This document shows positions 10,024-20,139 of a stretch of 64,000 nt of DNA, piece after piece. Under the pieces are notes generated by a model that saw only the letters and a list, made by a program, of their open reading frames with translations, ran no database searches and was not told where the DNA came from. This DNA is from Blastomussa wellsi (taxonomy: Eukaryota > Cnidaria > Anthozoa > Scleractinia > Plerogyridae), in NCBI GenBank assembly GCA_947652115.1, contig OX393569.1, positions 11,508,487 through 11,572,486 of the forward strand. The letters run 5' to 3'. Positions within the stretch are counted from its first letter, which is position 1; each line of letters begins with the position of its first letter. A program made the translations under genes and the position numbers.

Positions 10024-12930
10024 TTCATGAAAAAGATTTTAGAGACCGTTGACACATCGATGTATCTGAGGTACGGATATTCTAATTGGTTGCAAAAAGT
10101 CGAGGATGGAACACTGATCTTGTTTTATAAAAATTCAGGAAGGTCACCTTGGATAAGTGAACTTTCTGAAGCAGAAAAATGGTTGAATGAAAAGGAGGAG
10201 GATCGTCTACAAGTTGACTACATCGAAAGACCGGACACAAAGTGGGTGTTCAGGAGCTTTTCAGATGTCTTTGTGAAGGTTGTGCTTGACCGTCAGCCTT
10301 TGTTGGGCACAGGCCCCTTGCCAGACTGGCTTCGCAACCTTGCTCGTGGGCATGCTGGGACAATGGTAGCGCTGGACACCTACCATGATAATTTGTGTCT
10401 CTGGCGCTGTATTGCTGTGCAACGAGGCGCCTGGCCTGATCGAAGTACAGCAGCAGCCCGTGAGCTTGTCAAGAGTTTCTTCAATTTCGCAAACGCTCCA
10501 AACGACCTGCCAAAAACATCTCTTGACGAATTAGACAGGTTTGAAAGGCATCTACACAAGAAAGTCGATTTTTCGAAGTGGCTTGGCATCAAAGTTTATC
10601 AACCTGAGTTGGAAGAAGGCGGCGAAGTGGTTTGGCATCTTAGTAGAAACCCGCCGGCCAAGCTGAAAAATATTGTGACAATCGGCATTTACGAGGGGCA
10701 CGCCTTTTTGATAAAAAACATTGCAGAACTTGCAAAAATTTATGTGTGTGTTCATTGCCTCGCGAGATTCACACAAGCTGACAGTCTTCTACGGCATGCC
10801 CAAACGTGCGCCCAAGGGAATACGAATATCTTTTGTCCGGGTGAAAGAGTCGAAGCCCCGCAGACAGCATTCGAAAAGACTTTCTGTCAAAAAAATCGAG
10901 CTTCCCCAGAATCGCTGCGGTGGTTAGAACGAGAAGCCAAATGACAGAAAATCCACATCCACCACGCAATGTGTGGACACGGAGGCGAGAGGATGGTTGA
11001 GGGGGCACTGGTCGACGGTTACCACCGAGAAACGAAGGCTGTGTTTCAATATCACGACTGCTACTGGCACGGTTGCCGAAAATGTTCCCCGCATGACCGC
11101 GACAAAATCATTGCCCGTTGCAACCAAACGCGCGAAGACAGGTGGAAGGCCACGCAGAGGTGCACAATAACTCTCCGGGAGGCCGGCTACCGCATGATCG
11201 AGACTTGGGCGTGTCAAGTTGGGGAAATCGATGGCGAACTCCCGCAGACCGAAACAAAAAGCTACCCGCACGCAATCCTGTACGATTTTGAAGTGTACGG
11301 CGACTCCAACCAGCGGAAGGAGCCTACGTCCATGTTAACGATCGAGAACACGCACGTGCCAATCTCGGTGAGCATCGGTGACACACTCGAGAGAGAGCCC
11401 ACCCACATCTGCGAAAGAGACCCCGCTCTCCTGGTCCACAAGAAAAAACATCCGGACCCAAGTCCGGGCGGAGTTTGTGGCAGAAGACGTGTGCCTGCTG
11501 CCGAAAAAGCAGTGGCAAAAACTTGATGAATGGTGCAACCAGGTGCCTGTCGTTGGGTTCAACTCTGGCAGCTACGATCTGAACCTGATCAAAAACCACT
11601 TCGTTGGCCACCTTGCTGACACAACCGGCAGAATCAGAGTGGCTGGGGCTTTTGTTTCCTCAACATAATTAACTATCTTGGCCCGGGGACTAGCTATGAA
11701 AAGTGGGTCCGAGCCTACGGATGCACACTGCAGAAATCGTGGTTTCCGTACGAGTGGTTCGATTCACCCAAGAAGCTCGACTATCCAGGGCTCCCAGACT
11801 ATCCAGAGTGGTACTCGCGGCTGAAGAATGACCACCTGCTCTCGAGAGACGAATGGGAGAGGTGCAAACACCTGTTCAAAGAAAAAGGCATGAGCACTTT
11901 TGCGGACTGGCTGCGCCACTACAACAATCTCGACGTGGCACCTGGCCTCGAGGCTTTGGAAAAAATGCGGGCCTTTTACAACGATCCCGGGAGTGAGTTT
12001 GCACTACTTACTCCGGGGAACGGTCGAGAAAGGTGCGGAGCTGTACAGTCCAGGGGAAGAAGCGTACGAGATGTTGAAAGGAGCAGTGGTCAGAGGCCCA
12101 AGCCTCGTGTTCACACGCTACCACGAAGTCGGTGTGACAAAGATAAGATCACACGTGTCCACCGGACAATCAACTACCAGCCGGGGAAGATCTTCCCGTG
12201 GTTCATCAACGAAGTCACCAAAGCACGGCGGACAGGAGACGTGGAAAAAAGCAAGGCGCTGCTGGCAGAGGTGTTCAAGCTGCTAGGGAACAGCGGCTAC
12301 GGAAAGCTCATCGAAGCGTTGGAGCTGCAGACTAGCGTAATTTACACCAAAGATGAGAAGGTGGTCGACAGAGCCCTGCGAAGCGCGTTTTTTCTAACCT
12401 CGATGAGATTGGGCAAGCGTATGAGCTGGAAAGCCGCAAGACAAGGGTCACAATCAGCCGGCTGTTTCAGGTGGGGATCGCCGTCTACCAACTGGGCAAG
12501 CTGCGGATGCTGGAATTCTACTACGATTTCCTCGTCAGGTATTTCGACAGAAAAGATTTTGAGCTGATCCAGATGGACACAGACAGCAACTACATGGCCA
12601 TTTCCGGGGAGCGGCTCAAGAATCTTGTCAGGCCGGAGCTGCGAGCAGAATTCGAGACGCAGAAGAAGCAGTGGCTTGCTTGGGACAAATGGAGCGGCCG
12701 CACGCCCGGGCTCTTCAAACTCGAGTGCCGGATGATCGCGCTCTGCTCAAAGTGTTATTTCGTCGACGAACCAGGCGAAAAAAAGAAGTTCAGCATGAAA
12801 GGGATGTCGAAGAAGCAAAACGAGATAACCTGGCAGCGTTTCAAGACAGCTTTGGAAGGAAACAAGGACATGGCAACAAACAGAGGTATCAGGATGCGGG
12901 GCGGCCAATAGGACCAATAGAATTTCACGA
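10024..12930 (+). pseudogene. polB: Protein-primed DNA polymerase B (copy A)
   Basis: Family-B polymerase of Polintons. In order: VALDTYHDNLCLWRCIAV (about 10370), a C2H2-like finger (about 10744-10810), an endonuclease-like motif FQYHDCYWHGC (about 11046), exonuclease I YDFEVYGD (about 11282), exonuclease II FNSGSYDLNLIK (about 11560), a palm KxxxNSxYG equivalent LLGNSGYGK (about 12280) and motif C QMDTDSN (about 12569). It would replicate the element from protein-primed ends. It is broken by a TGA at 10942, a shift near 11450, further shifts near 12000-12430, and a deletion between RSH (about 12145) and the TINYQP block that removes palm motif A. The N-terminal ~180 residues seen in copies C and D are missing. 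The 3' end meets the integrase gene tail to tail. Confidence 0.9.
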
Positions 12931-13648
12931 GACCAAGTCAGACGGACGAAGAGTTGTATTTGGTGGAACAGCCAGCAGCTCTTCACGCACAAAACCTTGC
13001 GTGGGCCCGTCATGCAAATAGTAAAGAACTGGTTGGTTTGGTTTGACCCAAACGCTTTCAATGTTGTAAACTTTCAACGACCAGATCGGATCTGTGGCCC
13101 TTCTTGTGCCCCCTTCAAGCTCACCCAGATAGCAGAGATAGTGAACTTGGACAAAAGAGGGGAGGATTTTTTCGGCCTTCCCAACAGGCCAAAAATAAGG
13201 AGTTGAGGGCTGTGCAGAAACAGTGTTTTCTTTGATCGCTTCTGCAGGTTTTTTTCCCCGGCAGCCAGGTTTTTCCGTTTTTCAAAGCGGCAACAACTGC
13301 AGGAAGTCTTTTCACCCACGAAGTCAAGGGTTTGGCCTCTTTGTAGCGGCTGGCCACGTCGACGACGGTCAGCGTGTATTTGAAAACTTTGCATCCGCGG
13401 GGCAGTTTGTTGTGTGGCAGAAAAAGAAGGTCCGCCTGGTGGACCGCATTGGGTGTGGGCACATCGAATTTTGGTTGAGGAATTTGCCTCGGAGCGGGCA
13501 GGTAAATCTGCCAGAGGGCTTGGCTTACCAACCACTTTTTTGCAGCGTCTTCTGGCACCTTGGCGGCCTCAGATAATTTTTTAACAGCGGCAAGGCCTTT
13601 CCAATAGCCCCCCGGGCCATAGTATATCTTTGCGAATTTGGCATCCAT
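12922..13648 (-). pseudogene. int: Polinton integrase (copy A, core deleted)
   Basis: A retroviral-type (rve) integrase that would insert the linear element into host DNA. The N-terminal half is intact from Met 13648 (MDAKFAKIYYGPGGYWKG) through the first catalytic Asp (HQADLLFLPH) to VVDVASRYKEAKPL. The next residues jump to the WVKRLPAVV region, so about 90 codons are missing compared with copy B, including the second Asp (VDPGREF) and the Glu (AIVERFNRT). A further shift and unrelated-looking sequence follow at 13320-13140. The C-terminal chromo-like tail (TDPIWSLKVY, VLYYLHDGPTQGF) is readable to about 12922. Confidence 0.88.
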
Positions 13649-13749
13649 CGCTAAAAGAGCAAAAAAAGTTTAAAGGAACCGGAAGGCTGTGTGTAGCCCA
13701 GAGCAAGCGTCCCGGCGCCCACGAACGCGAGTTCACCCCTTTTCTGCTG

Positions 13750-14097
13750 CTAGCTTGGCCGACAGAAATCAGAGAACTTGGGCTCTTTGGGAGGTGCCAT
13801 CTGTTCTTCAGGGTGCAACCTGTTGTAGAGTTTGAAGGTATAGTCAGTGTTGGTGAAGTTCTGCTTGGCCTCCTCCTTGATTTGCGCGTATGTCGTAATC
13901 CAGTCGAGAAGTTTGGTGCGGTCACGCGCGTATTTTGCGTACACAGCTTGGTACGCCTCGAGAACTTTATCATGCCGCACTTTTTCTTCTAGCGCTGCTT
14001 TGTCACCGCCCCAAAAAGCCCTCGCGAGATAATTACCGCCGATGAAAGCCGCTGCATTCAACACAGCCCCGCCAACCATGATCGCGACACTTGTCAT
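13750..14097 (-). CDS. Small membrane protein, gene c (copy A)
   Basis: 115 residues, apparently intact. One hydrophobic N-terminal segment (VAIMVGGAVLNAAAFIGGNY, residues about 4-23) is followed by a charged helical region (KVRHDKVLEAYQAVYAKYAR) and a proline-rich tail (EEQMAPPKEPKFSDF). I do not recognise a named family. It is conserved in copies B (32881-33130) and C (58526-58878), always between integrase and gene d, which argues for a structural or assembly role in the particle. A TATATATAT box at 14106-14114 lies 8 nt upstream of the ATG. It is one of the few intact reading frames in copy A. Confidence 0.7.
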   Translation of the reverse strand: MTSVAIMVGGAVLNAAAFIGGNYLARAFWGGDKAALEEKVRHDKVLEAYQAVYAKYARDRTKLLDWITTYAQIKEEAKQNFTNTDYTFKLYNRLHPEEQMAPPKEPKFSDFCRPS

Positions 14098-14141
14098 TTT
14101 TTTCTTATATATATTTTTTCAAATGTTGGTTAGAAGGATTT

Positions 14142-14363
14142 TCAGGCGTTGGTGGGAAGGATTTTCTGGTCCTCCAGGTACTTTTTGAGCGCAATGCTCC
14201 CCGTCATGACAGCTGTGAACAATGCGTAGGTTTCGATAGAATTAGAAGGGTCACCTGTAAAACTTTTCTTGAACGTTTTTTTGGCCACCCAGCCTATGCC
14301 AGCAGCGAGGCCGGTAAAGGTGGCGGCATCCATGACGGTTTTGACGAGCTTGTTGTCTGACAT
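14142..14363 (-). CDS. Small membrane protein, gene d (copy A)
   Basis: 73 residues, intact. Two short hydrophobic segments (ATFTGLAAGIGWVAKKTF and YALFTAVMTGSIALKKYL) flank a polar loop; it ends DQKILPTNA. Homologues occupy the same slot in copies B (32715-32840) and C (58924-59143). Size, two helices and position among virion genes suggest a small membrane or minor virion protein; the function is unknown. A TATAA lies 6-10 nt upstream of the start. Confidence 0.7.
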   Translation of the reverse strand: MSDNKLVKTVMDAATFTGLAAGIGWVAKKTFKKSFTGDPSNSIETYALFTAVMTGSIALKKYLEDQKILPTNA

Positions 14364-14399
14364 GTTGGTTATAGATAAGAGAAAAAGTATTTAATTAAA

Positions 14400-14611
14400 A
14401 ATTATTTCTCGCCTTCCACTATTTTTTGGTCTTTGATCACACCTTCCCCCTCTTCCTCATCTTCCTCCTCAGCCACGAATAGATCAGGATTTTTGGAAAT
14501 CCAATAGATAGTTTCAAGGCAATTCTGCGTGAATGTCACCTAAATTAAGCCAATGCCTGAAACGGCTGCGATGTTTATCGCAAACTGTTGGAATTTTAGT
14601 CGTTCCCACAT
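14400..14611 (-). pseudogene. Small membrane protein, gene e (copy A)
   Basis: About 70 codons starting at Met 14611. It has a hydrophobic stretch (INIAAVSGIGLI) and a second amphipathic part (CLETIYWISKNPDLF), then a very acidic tail (EEEDEEEGEG) ending IVEGEK. One in-frame stop follows GLI, where copy B (32554) reads Trp. Same neighbours in all three copies. No family is recognised; the acidic tail after a membrane helix could be a virion or DNA-contacting surface, which is inference only. Confidence 0.55.
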
Positions 14612-14643
14612 TTTGATATTCAACACCAAAAATATATTCAAAT

Positions 14644-15166
14644 GAATGCCACCTCTAGTCCATCCGGCGAATGCCTTTTTGGGGTTGCGGTATTCTTGAT
14701 GGCTGTGGAGATGCTTGCATCATAACCTGTGGCATTTCCGGTGCAGGTGCCGGTGCAGGTGCTGCAAATGCTGCAGCCCATGCCTGAAAAAAGGCTTTGA
14801 TGTCTTCACGCTTGACATAAGTCGTAACAAGTGTAGCGCCAATTCCAATGATAGAGATCCATTGGTTTGTGCTTAGAACATTTTGAAAACTTTTGGAATC
14901 AGCTGCAGCAGTCGGTGGTGCGGTCTCCGGAGCAGGTGCAGATTTTTTTTGTTTGCAATTATGACAGAAGCCTCGGCTGCAGCTTTTTTCTGCGCTTCGC
15001 TGGCCAACCGTGTTCTTTGAGCAACCATTTTGCCTGCAGCTACCCGCTTGGGATTTTTGGCAGGCTTTGTTGCTGGAGTTCGCGAAGTTGCCTGTGAGAC
15101 TGGAGCGGTCGGTTGCTGTTCTTCAGGCATCTGTGAGACAGCGGGTGGTTGCTGTTCTTCAGACAT
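14644..15166 (-). pseudogene. Pro-rich membrane protein with KGIRRMD tail, gene f (copy A)
   Basis: Starts at Met 15166 with a Gln/Pro-rich N-terminus (MSEEQQPPAVSQ), then a basic helical stretch (NPKRVAAGKMVAQRTRLASE). After a shift near 14950 comes a hydrophobic segment (WISIIGIGATLVTTYV), then KREDIKAFFQAW, a Pro/Ala-rich linker and the last residues PQPQKGIRRMD before TAG at 14644. The tail is conserved in copies B (KKGIHPMD) and C (KKGIRPMDD), and in the unrelated-looking gene of element D (HKGIRRMD). Function is unknown; a type II membrane virion protein with an exposed C-terminal tag is one reading. Confidence 0.65.
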
Positions 15167-15227
15167 TGCGACGGATGCCGATTATTTCCGTGTATTTAAT
15201 TAAGAAAAATAATTTTTGTGAGGAATT

Positions 15228-15790
15228 GCGACTATTTCTTGGTGAGTTTTGCACAGTGATTCTTCAATAGTTGGTGAGTTTTGCACAGTAGTTGGTGAGT
15301 TTTGCACAGCTTCCTCTTTGTGCTTCAAAATGTGTTTTGCGGTGATCAGCGCCGTGTTGGCCACAGCAAGAAAACGGCCGCACTTCAAAGCCATGTTGCC
15401 GGCCAGGTTGGAGAGCTCTTTGTTGATGATGTAGTCGTTTTTGAGTTCTTTTTGATAAGCCTCAATGTCATCTACATCAACGACCATTCGGACACCTTTG
15501 GAAACAAGAAAAATGAAGCTGTTGATCAAGCTGTCAGTTGTCTTTGAGCCCACGTAGTTCTCGTACTGTTTGGTGTATTTCTCAACATCTTTGTCGGAGA
15601 GGTGCTTCACCTGCTCGTGTGTTAACTGCACCCTGATGGCCTCTTTGGCTTTTCCTGTCGACACCAGCACGGCCAGGTGCTCACAAAGAGCAGGAATATC
15701 GGACCCGGAGCTAACATCAGCTGGCACGCTTGATGGCTCGGCTTGCAGCAGGTTCATAACCTCTGCGATAGCAAGCTCTTCTCCCACCAT
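15228..15790 (-). CDS. Conserved helical protein, gene g (copy A)
   Basis: About 185 residues from Met 15790 (MVGEELAIAEVMNLLQAEPS). It is largely helical and soluble with no cysteine motifs: IPALCEHLAVLVSTGKAKEA, LTHEQVKHLSDKDVEKY, a central KTTDSLINSFIFLVSKGV, and a C-terminal part rich in small residues (LAGNMALKCGRFLAVANTAL). Copy B (31407-31964) is colinear; copy C retains only the first ~65 residues. It always follows the ATPase gene. The same frame is open upstream into the ATPase 3' end, so an ancestral ATPase stop may have been lost. Start chosen by alignment to copy C and the TATA-like box 3 nt upstream. Function unknown. Confidence 0.65.
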
Positions 15791-15844
15791 TGTATATCTT
15801 ATTCCGTTTTTTTTTTTCAATTCAAAATAATTCCGTAGGGGTGC

Positions 15845-16391
15845 CGAAGCTAGAACATGAGATGCGCGAACTTTCGAGCTTTTGTACTCATCCTGGGAGA
15901 GTTCCCCGATAATCATCAAAGATGGCTTTCAAAGTCTTGGCCGCGGGGGTGTAAAAGAGAATGATCGCCGCCACGTTCTCCAAGAAGGAGGCTGTTATGC
16001 TGGTCATCTTCTGCATCAGCACCCAAACACTGATGCCATTATGTTGGGCAGAAAAGGCAAGATTTACGTGCGGGCCTGTGCGCCCTTTCACATCTTTCGA
16101 GGCTGCACAGTCATCGAGGATTATGAGCGTGTTGGTGCCCTCGAAAAGCCAGGTGATGAGCTTCAACCAAATTTCCACCCCGTGGTGCGCGCATATTATC
16201 ACAAACATCCACGGATCCTCTTCACCAATTTGGTGGTAGGTTTTGTTGTGCACGAACGTCGGGCAGATGAGCACGATGTTGTCGACCTTGCCACGAAAAA
16301 GGCCATATAACTGGTCCACCACAAACTGCGATTTGCCTGAATTCGTCGGACCCACAATCAACGCGTTGAACGGGATGTTGCTTGCATTCAT
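15845..16391 (-). pseudogene. Packaging ATPase (copy A)
   Basis: A32/FtsK-HerA type ATPase that pumps DNA into capsids in Polintons and related viruses. It starts at Met 16391, with Walker A GPTNSGKS (about 16345), an IVLICPTF strand, Walker B NTLIILDDCAAS (about 16115), and a sensor/arginine region (AFSAQHNGISVWVLMQKM). A one-base shift at about 15895 separates the last ~20 residues (GELSQDEYK then PLRNYFEL), which run on in the frame of gene g. Walker motifs are intact, so the body of the enzyme was lost only recently. A TATATAAAA-type box lies about 11 nt upstream. Confidence 0.88.
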
Positions 16392-16432
16392 TCTTGCTGT
16401 TTTATATCAGTTGCAAAGATTCCAATTATTGA

Positions 16433-17675
16433 TCAGTATTGCACAGAATGCAATTGCTGCCCCAGTAGGTTCATCTGCAAGTCGGATATAATAAAGACGT
16501 AGCAGTTCACATTGCCTCCTCCGCTTGCCTTCCTCTCAAGCTCAAGCTGTACCCCGTGTTGTGTGTTTACGAGGTGCGTGCCGCAGCCGTGCAGCGACTG
16601 ATCTGCCATGGAGCCCAGATGGATTAAAAGCCCGAAGTTGTCATCGCTGCAGAACTTTGTCATATTCATGTGGGGCGTTTTTTTCTGTGGAAAGAAGTGG
16701 TGGACCATCTCCCACATGTCCCTGTATAAGATGCCGTTGTTGTACAGCATGTTAGGCAAGCCGTTCACTGTGACGCTTACTTTCGAGAGGCCGGGGTTGA
16801 AGTACTTTTCTGTATCTCTGGCCCCCGGAGCATAAGGCTCGATGAACAGGAGAAGGATTCCTTTCATGGACCTTCCCTGGGGGTTGACTCTGAGGTTTAT
16901 CCTTTCCTTGGCTTTTGCCAAGGTGTGAATCTGATAAAGCTGGACGTGATCGTACGCGAATTCATTGCCAGAGAAATAAACACTGTGCGCTTCTTTCACC
17001 AGAGTCTTGCTTCTCATCATTTCGTACTCGAGCTGGATGTCTGTCAGCTTGTATTTCAGTTTTGTGGGGTCAGAGCCTTTGACAACCTGGGAGGCCGCCG
17101 TAAGGGTCAGCTCAAACACGAGGTCGTTGGAAATAGCTTGGGGGTAAAAGACTCCGTGGTCCGTCAGAATCTGGTGGCCCAGTCTGATTCGGTATTTTGT
17201 GCCAAAAACTTCGGAGAGCGCGTTTTCCGCGTGGACGCCAGAGGATTTTCTTATCCTCAGAGTTTGAGCGGATCTTGCAGAGGTCCTGGCTTTGAATTCC
17301 ATCGAGCAGCCTGTTGTCCCGCTTCTGCTGCGAGAGGAAAAGGTCCTCCCAGATCTTGAAGATGTCATACCCCGCCGTGTCCTGCAGTACTTCACCCCCG
17401 TACTTCACAACAAGCTTGTCGACCAGAGCATGCCTGACATTTTGAACGAGGAAGTTGTTGGGTTCCCCTCCAGTCAAGTCGATGTTGAAAAGCAGTGCGA
17501 GCGAGCCGGGCACGAGGACCTCTTCCTCATTCAGCTTGGGCACGGAAACATTCAGGGTCTCGCTGGGGTTGATGTCGCTACGTTCAAAGGTGATGTGCTT
17601 TACTGTATGCTCGGCTTTCATTGCGTTGAAAATTTTCTCTTTGTGCGTTGGCCGAAGATTCGCTTGTGCCACCAT
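16433..17675 (-). pseudogene. mcp: Major capsid protein (copy A)
   Basis: Polinton double-jelly-roll major capsid protein, about 410 codons in two frames. The N-terminal part starts at Met 17675 (MVAQANLRPTHKEKIFNAMK) and carries SETLNVSVPKLNEEEVLVPG and the VDKLVVKYGGEVLQDTAGYD block. A shift near 17290 moves coding to the frame ending at 16433 (IQLEYEMMRSKTL, RINLRVNPQGRSMKGILLLF, KVSVTVNGLPNMLYNNGILY, DMWEMVHHFF, ISDLQMNLLG). The family call rests on position beside the packaging ATPase, on size, and on my recollection of cnidarian Polinton capsids. TATA lies 6 nt upstream of the start, in a divergent promoter shared with the coiled-coil gene. Confidence 0.8.
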
Positions 17676-18951
17676 TTTGTCTATATCAAACAGAAAAATT
17701 TTTTGTTTAAATATGCAACAATCGCGGAAGGTGGAGAGTTTGGACACGACGACCCCGTACTTGACCATAAACTTGAACACGATGACGATGAACAAGAGGT
17801 CAATACTACCCATCCATTTCAGTCTGGCTCGACACCCTTCCATGGTGGTGGAGAAGAAATTGAAATGCAGACAATGCATCATGAACTGAGCGGGGTGCCT
17901 GAACCACCTTCGTGGGACGATTTGGTGGATCCAGGTGAGAAAGAATCAAAAATACAAAGAGCTAAAGCCTTAATCAAAAAGTATTTTCCAAAGGTGAACT
18001 TAAAAAACCTGGGCCCAATTGTTTTTGGCAAAACGCCTGGCAATAATAAATCGTGGTCGGTCAGAATCTGGTGGTCCAGTCTGATTCGGTATTTTGTGCC
18101 AAAAACTTCGGAGAGCGCGTTTTCCGCGTGGACGCCAGAGGATTTTCTTATCCTCAGAGTTTGAGCGGATCTTGCAGAGCTCCTTGCTTTGAATTCCATC
18201 GAGCAGCCTGTTGTCCCGCTTCTGCTGCGAGAGGAAAAGGTCCTCCCAGATCTTGAAGATGTCATACCCCGCCGTGTCCTGCAGTACTTCGCCCCCGTAC
18301 TTCACAACAAGCTTGTCGACCAGAGCACGCCTGACATTTTGAACGAGGAAGTTGTTGGGTTCCCCTCCAGTCAAGTCGATGTTGAAAAGCAGTGCGAGCG
18401 AGCCGGGCACGAGGACCTCTTCCTCATTCAGCTTGGGCACGGAAACATTCAGGGTCTCGCTGGGGTTGGCGTCGCTACGTTCAAAGGTGATGTGCTTTAC
18501 TGTATGCTCGGCTTTCATTGCGTTGAAAATTTTCTTTTTGTGCGTTGGCCGAAGATTCGCTTGTGCCACCATTTTGTCTATATCAAACAGAAAAATTTTT
18601 TGTTTAAAGATGCAACAATCGCGGAAGGTGTAGAGTTTGGACACGACGACCCCGTACTTGACCATAAACTTGAACACGATGTCGATGAACAAGAGGTCAA
18701 TACTACCCATCCATTTCAGTCTGGCTCGACACCCTTCCATGGTGGTGGAGAAGAAATTGAAATGCAGACAATGCATCATGAACTGAGCGGGGTGCCTGAA
18801 CCACCTTCGTGGGACGATTTGGTGGATCCAGGTGAGAAAGAATCAAAAATACAAAGAGCTAAAGCCTTAATCAAAAAGTATTTTCCAAAGGTGAACTTAA
18901 AAAACCTGGGCCCAATTGTTTTTGGCAAAACGCCTGGCAATAATAAATCAT
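17158..18951. repeat. Tandem 897-bp duplication
   Basis: Copy 1 runs 17158-18054 and copy 2 18055-18951, offset exactly 897 bp, with only a handful of substitutions (for example gatgtcgcta versus ggcgtcgcta near 17575/18472). Each unit holds the 5' half of the capsid gene (-), the divergent intergenic region, and the 5' part of the coiled-coil gene (+). High identity between the units, against heavy decay elsewhere, implies a recent event. Confidence 0.92.
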
Positions 18952-19925
18952 TAGTAGTAATAGGAACAAAAGATGGTGAGATTCCAATTTTCAAAAAGTG
19001 GTTTTCTCAGAGAGTTCACAAAACAGAAAGCACAAGCCCTTGGGCCACTAGCTGAATGTCTCATCGCTCAAGAAAAGTTCAGCCTAAGCGAACAATGTCA
19101 GAGATTGAGGGAGGCCGAGCAACAAGAAAAAGAGGCTCAAAAAATTGCTGCAGAAAACAAAAAAATTAACAAGAGATTCAAAATCTGGAAAACCAAATTG
19201 AGCAAACTCAAGCAAGAATTGATGCAATTCATGATGACCATGGTTCAAATCTTGAAAGTTCGGCAGAACTGCACAGACTTGAGAAACTGAAAAAAAATCA
19301 TCAAACTGAACTCCGAAACTTAAAGAAAGAGGAAGCTTCACTCCGAAAACTTGCAAAAATAAATGAACGCGAACAAAAACAAAAAGATGTTTATAAAATC
19401 AGAGCAGAGATTTTTGAGACAGAAAAAAGACTAAACAATATGCAACTAAATCTTGACACAAGACCACTTGATTAAATGCGTGAGCAAGAAACCGAACTTC
19501 AACGTCAAAATGCTGAAGATAGGGCGGTCATCAACGATGAGAACGCCTCACCTCAAAAGAAGCCACGGAAGCAAGGGTTGCGGAAAGAACCGAGGAGCTT
19601 GCGCGTCTGCAAATGCAGATTGAGGAAAGAGAAAGAGCGCTTCCACTTCGGGGGAGGGTCAAAGAGATCTTCAAAAAATATGGCGTGACCGCCGCATCAG
19701 TCCTTCTTGCCACTGGTGTCATGATTGGTGCTGTCGTTGGCGCCATCAACTCGTCGCTGAAAGCCACCGGCAAAGCGTTGGGAAATGGCTTGAAAGATAT
19801 TGGCAAAAAACTTGCTGGAATCCTTCCCGGGTTAATTGGCTCGATTGTTTCTTTCTTATTGAAAGCTGCCGGGGAGGTTGTCTCTTTTCTGGCAGAGCAC
19901 ACCTGGCTTATGAGCAGCAGCGTTA
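17713..19925 (+). pseudogene. Coiled-coil membrane protein, gene j (copy A)
   Basis: An acidic N-terminus (GHDDPVLDHKLEHDDDEQE), a conserved block (WDDLVDPGEKESKIQRAKAL, then KYFPKVNLKNLGPI), a long Gln/Glu/Lys coiled coil (about 19050-19560), then a C-terminal hydrophobic domain (YGVTAASVLLATGVMIGAVV; KAIGKAL-type Gly/Lys stretch; LPGLIGSIVSFLLKAAGEV). The 5' part exists twice because of the 897-bp duplication. Copy B (27795-29190) shows the same protein in opposite orientation. Stops and shifts occur at about 19055, 19290, 19474 and 19690. The membrane-anchored coiled coil could be a spike or a membrane-remodelling virion protein; the function is unproven. Confidence 0.65.
18056..18572 (-). 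pseudogene. mcp: Duplicated capsid N-terminus
   Basis: Second copy of the first ~170 codons of the major capsid gene, produced by the 897-bp tandem duplication. Met at 18572 corresponds to 17675. It differs by a few residues (SDINPSE versus SDANPSE; HKEK versus HKKK) and ends at the duplication breakpoint instead of continuing into the rest of the capsid. Confidence 0.9.
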
Positions 19926-20138
19926 ACGCAATGTCAAGAATGCCAAACCCGCAACTGCAACCGCGCCAACAACGAGAGCTATTTTGTTGTCGAGATGTGT
20001 CTGGCTGCCGGAGCCAGCCGTTGGTGTTGGCGTCGGTTCTGCAGCTGTTTCGGGCGCTGGCTCTTTTTTCACCGCTTTGTGAATCGGATTCGAAGGGTGA
20101 CTGTTTGGCGGGTTTATTTTCGATTTCCCGTTACTCAT
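19923..20138 (-). CDS. Small membrane protein, gene k (copy A)
   Basis: 71 residues, intact. A polar, Pro/Thr-rich N-terminal part (KINPPNSHPSNPIHKAVKK; AAEPTPTPTAGSGS) is followed by one C-terminal transmembrane helix (NKIALVVGAVAVAGLAFLTL) and a terminal Arg, a tail-anchored layout. Copy B (27565-27798) is the same protein. It sits tail to tail with gene j. Likely a small virion or membrane protein; no named family. Confidence 0.7.
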   Translation of the reverse strand: MSNGKSKINPPNSHPSNPIHKAVKKEPAPETAAEPTPTPTAGSGSQTHLDNKIALVVGAVAVAGLAFLTLR

Positions 20139-20139
20139 C

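Noticed and set aside
17292..18164. Plus-strand 290-codon frame antisense to the capsid gene
   Set aside because: Its first part is the mirror of the capsid coding strand and has no domain; only the part after about 17713 belongs to gene j.
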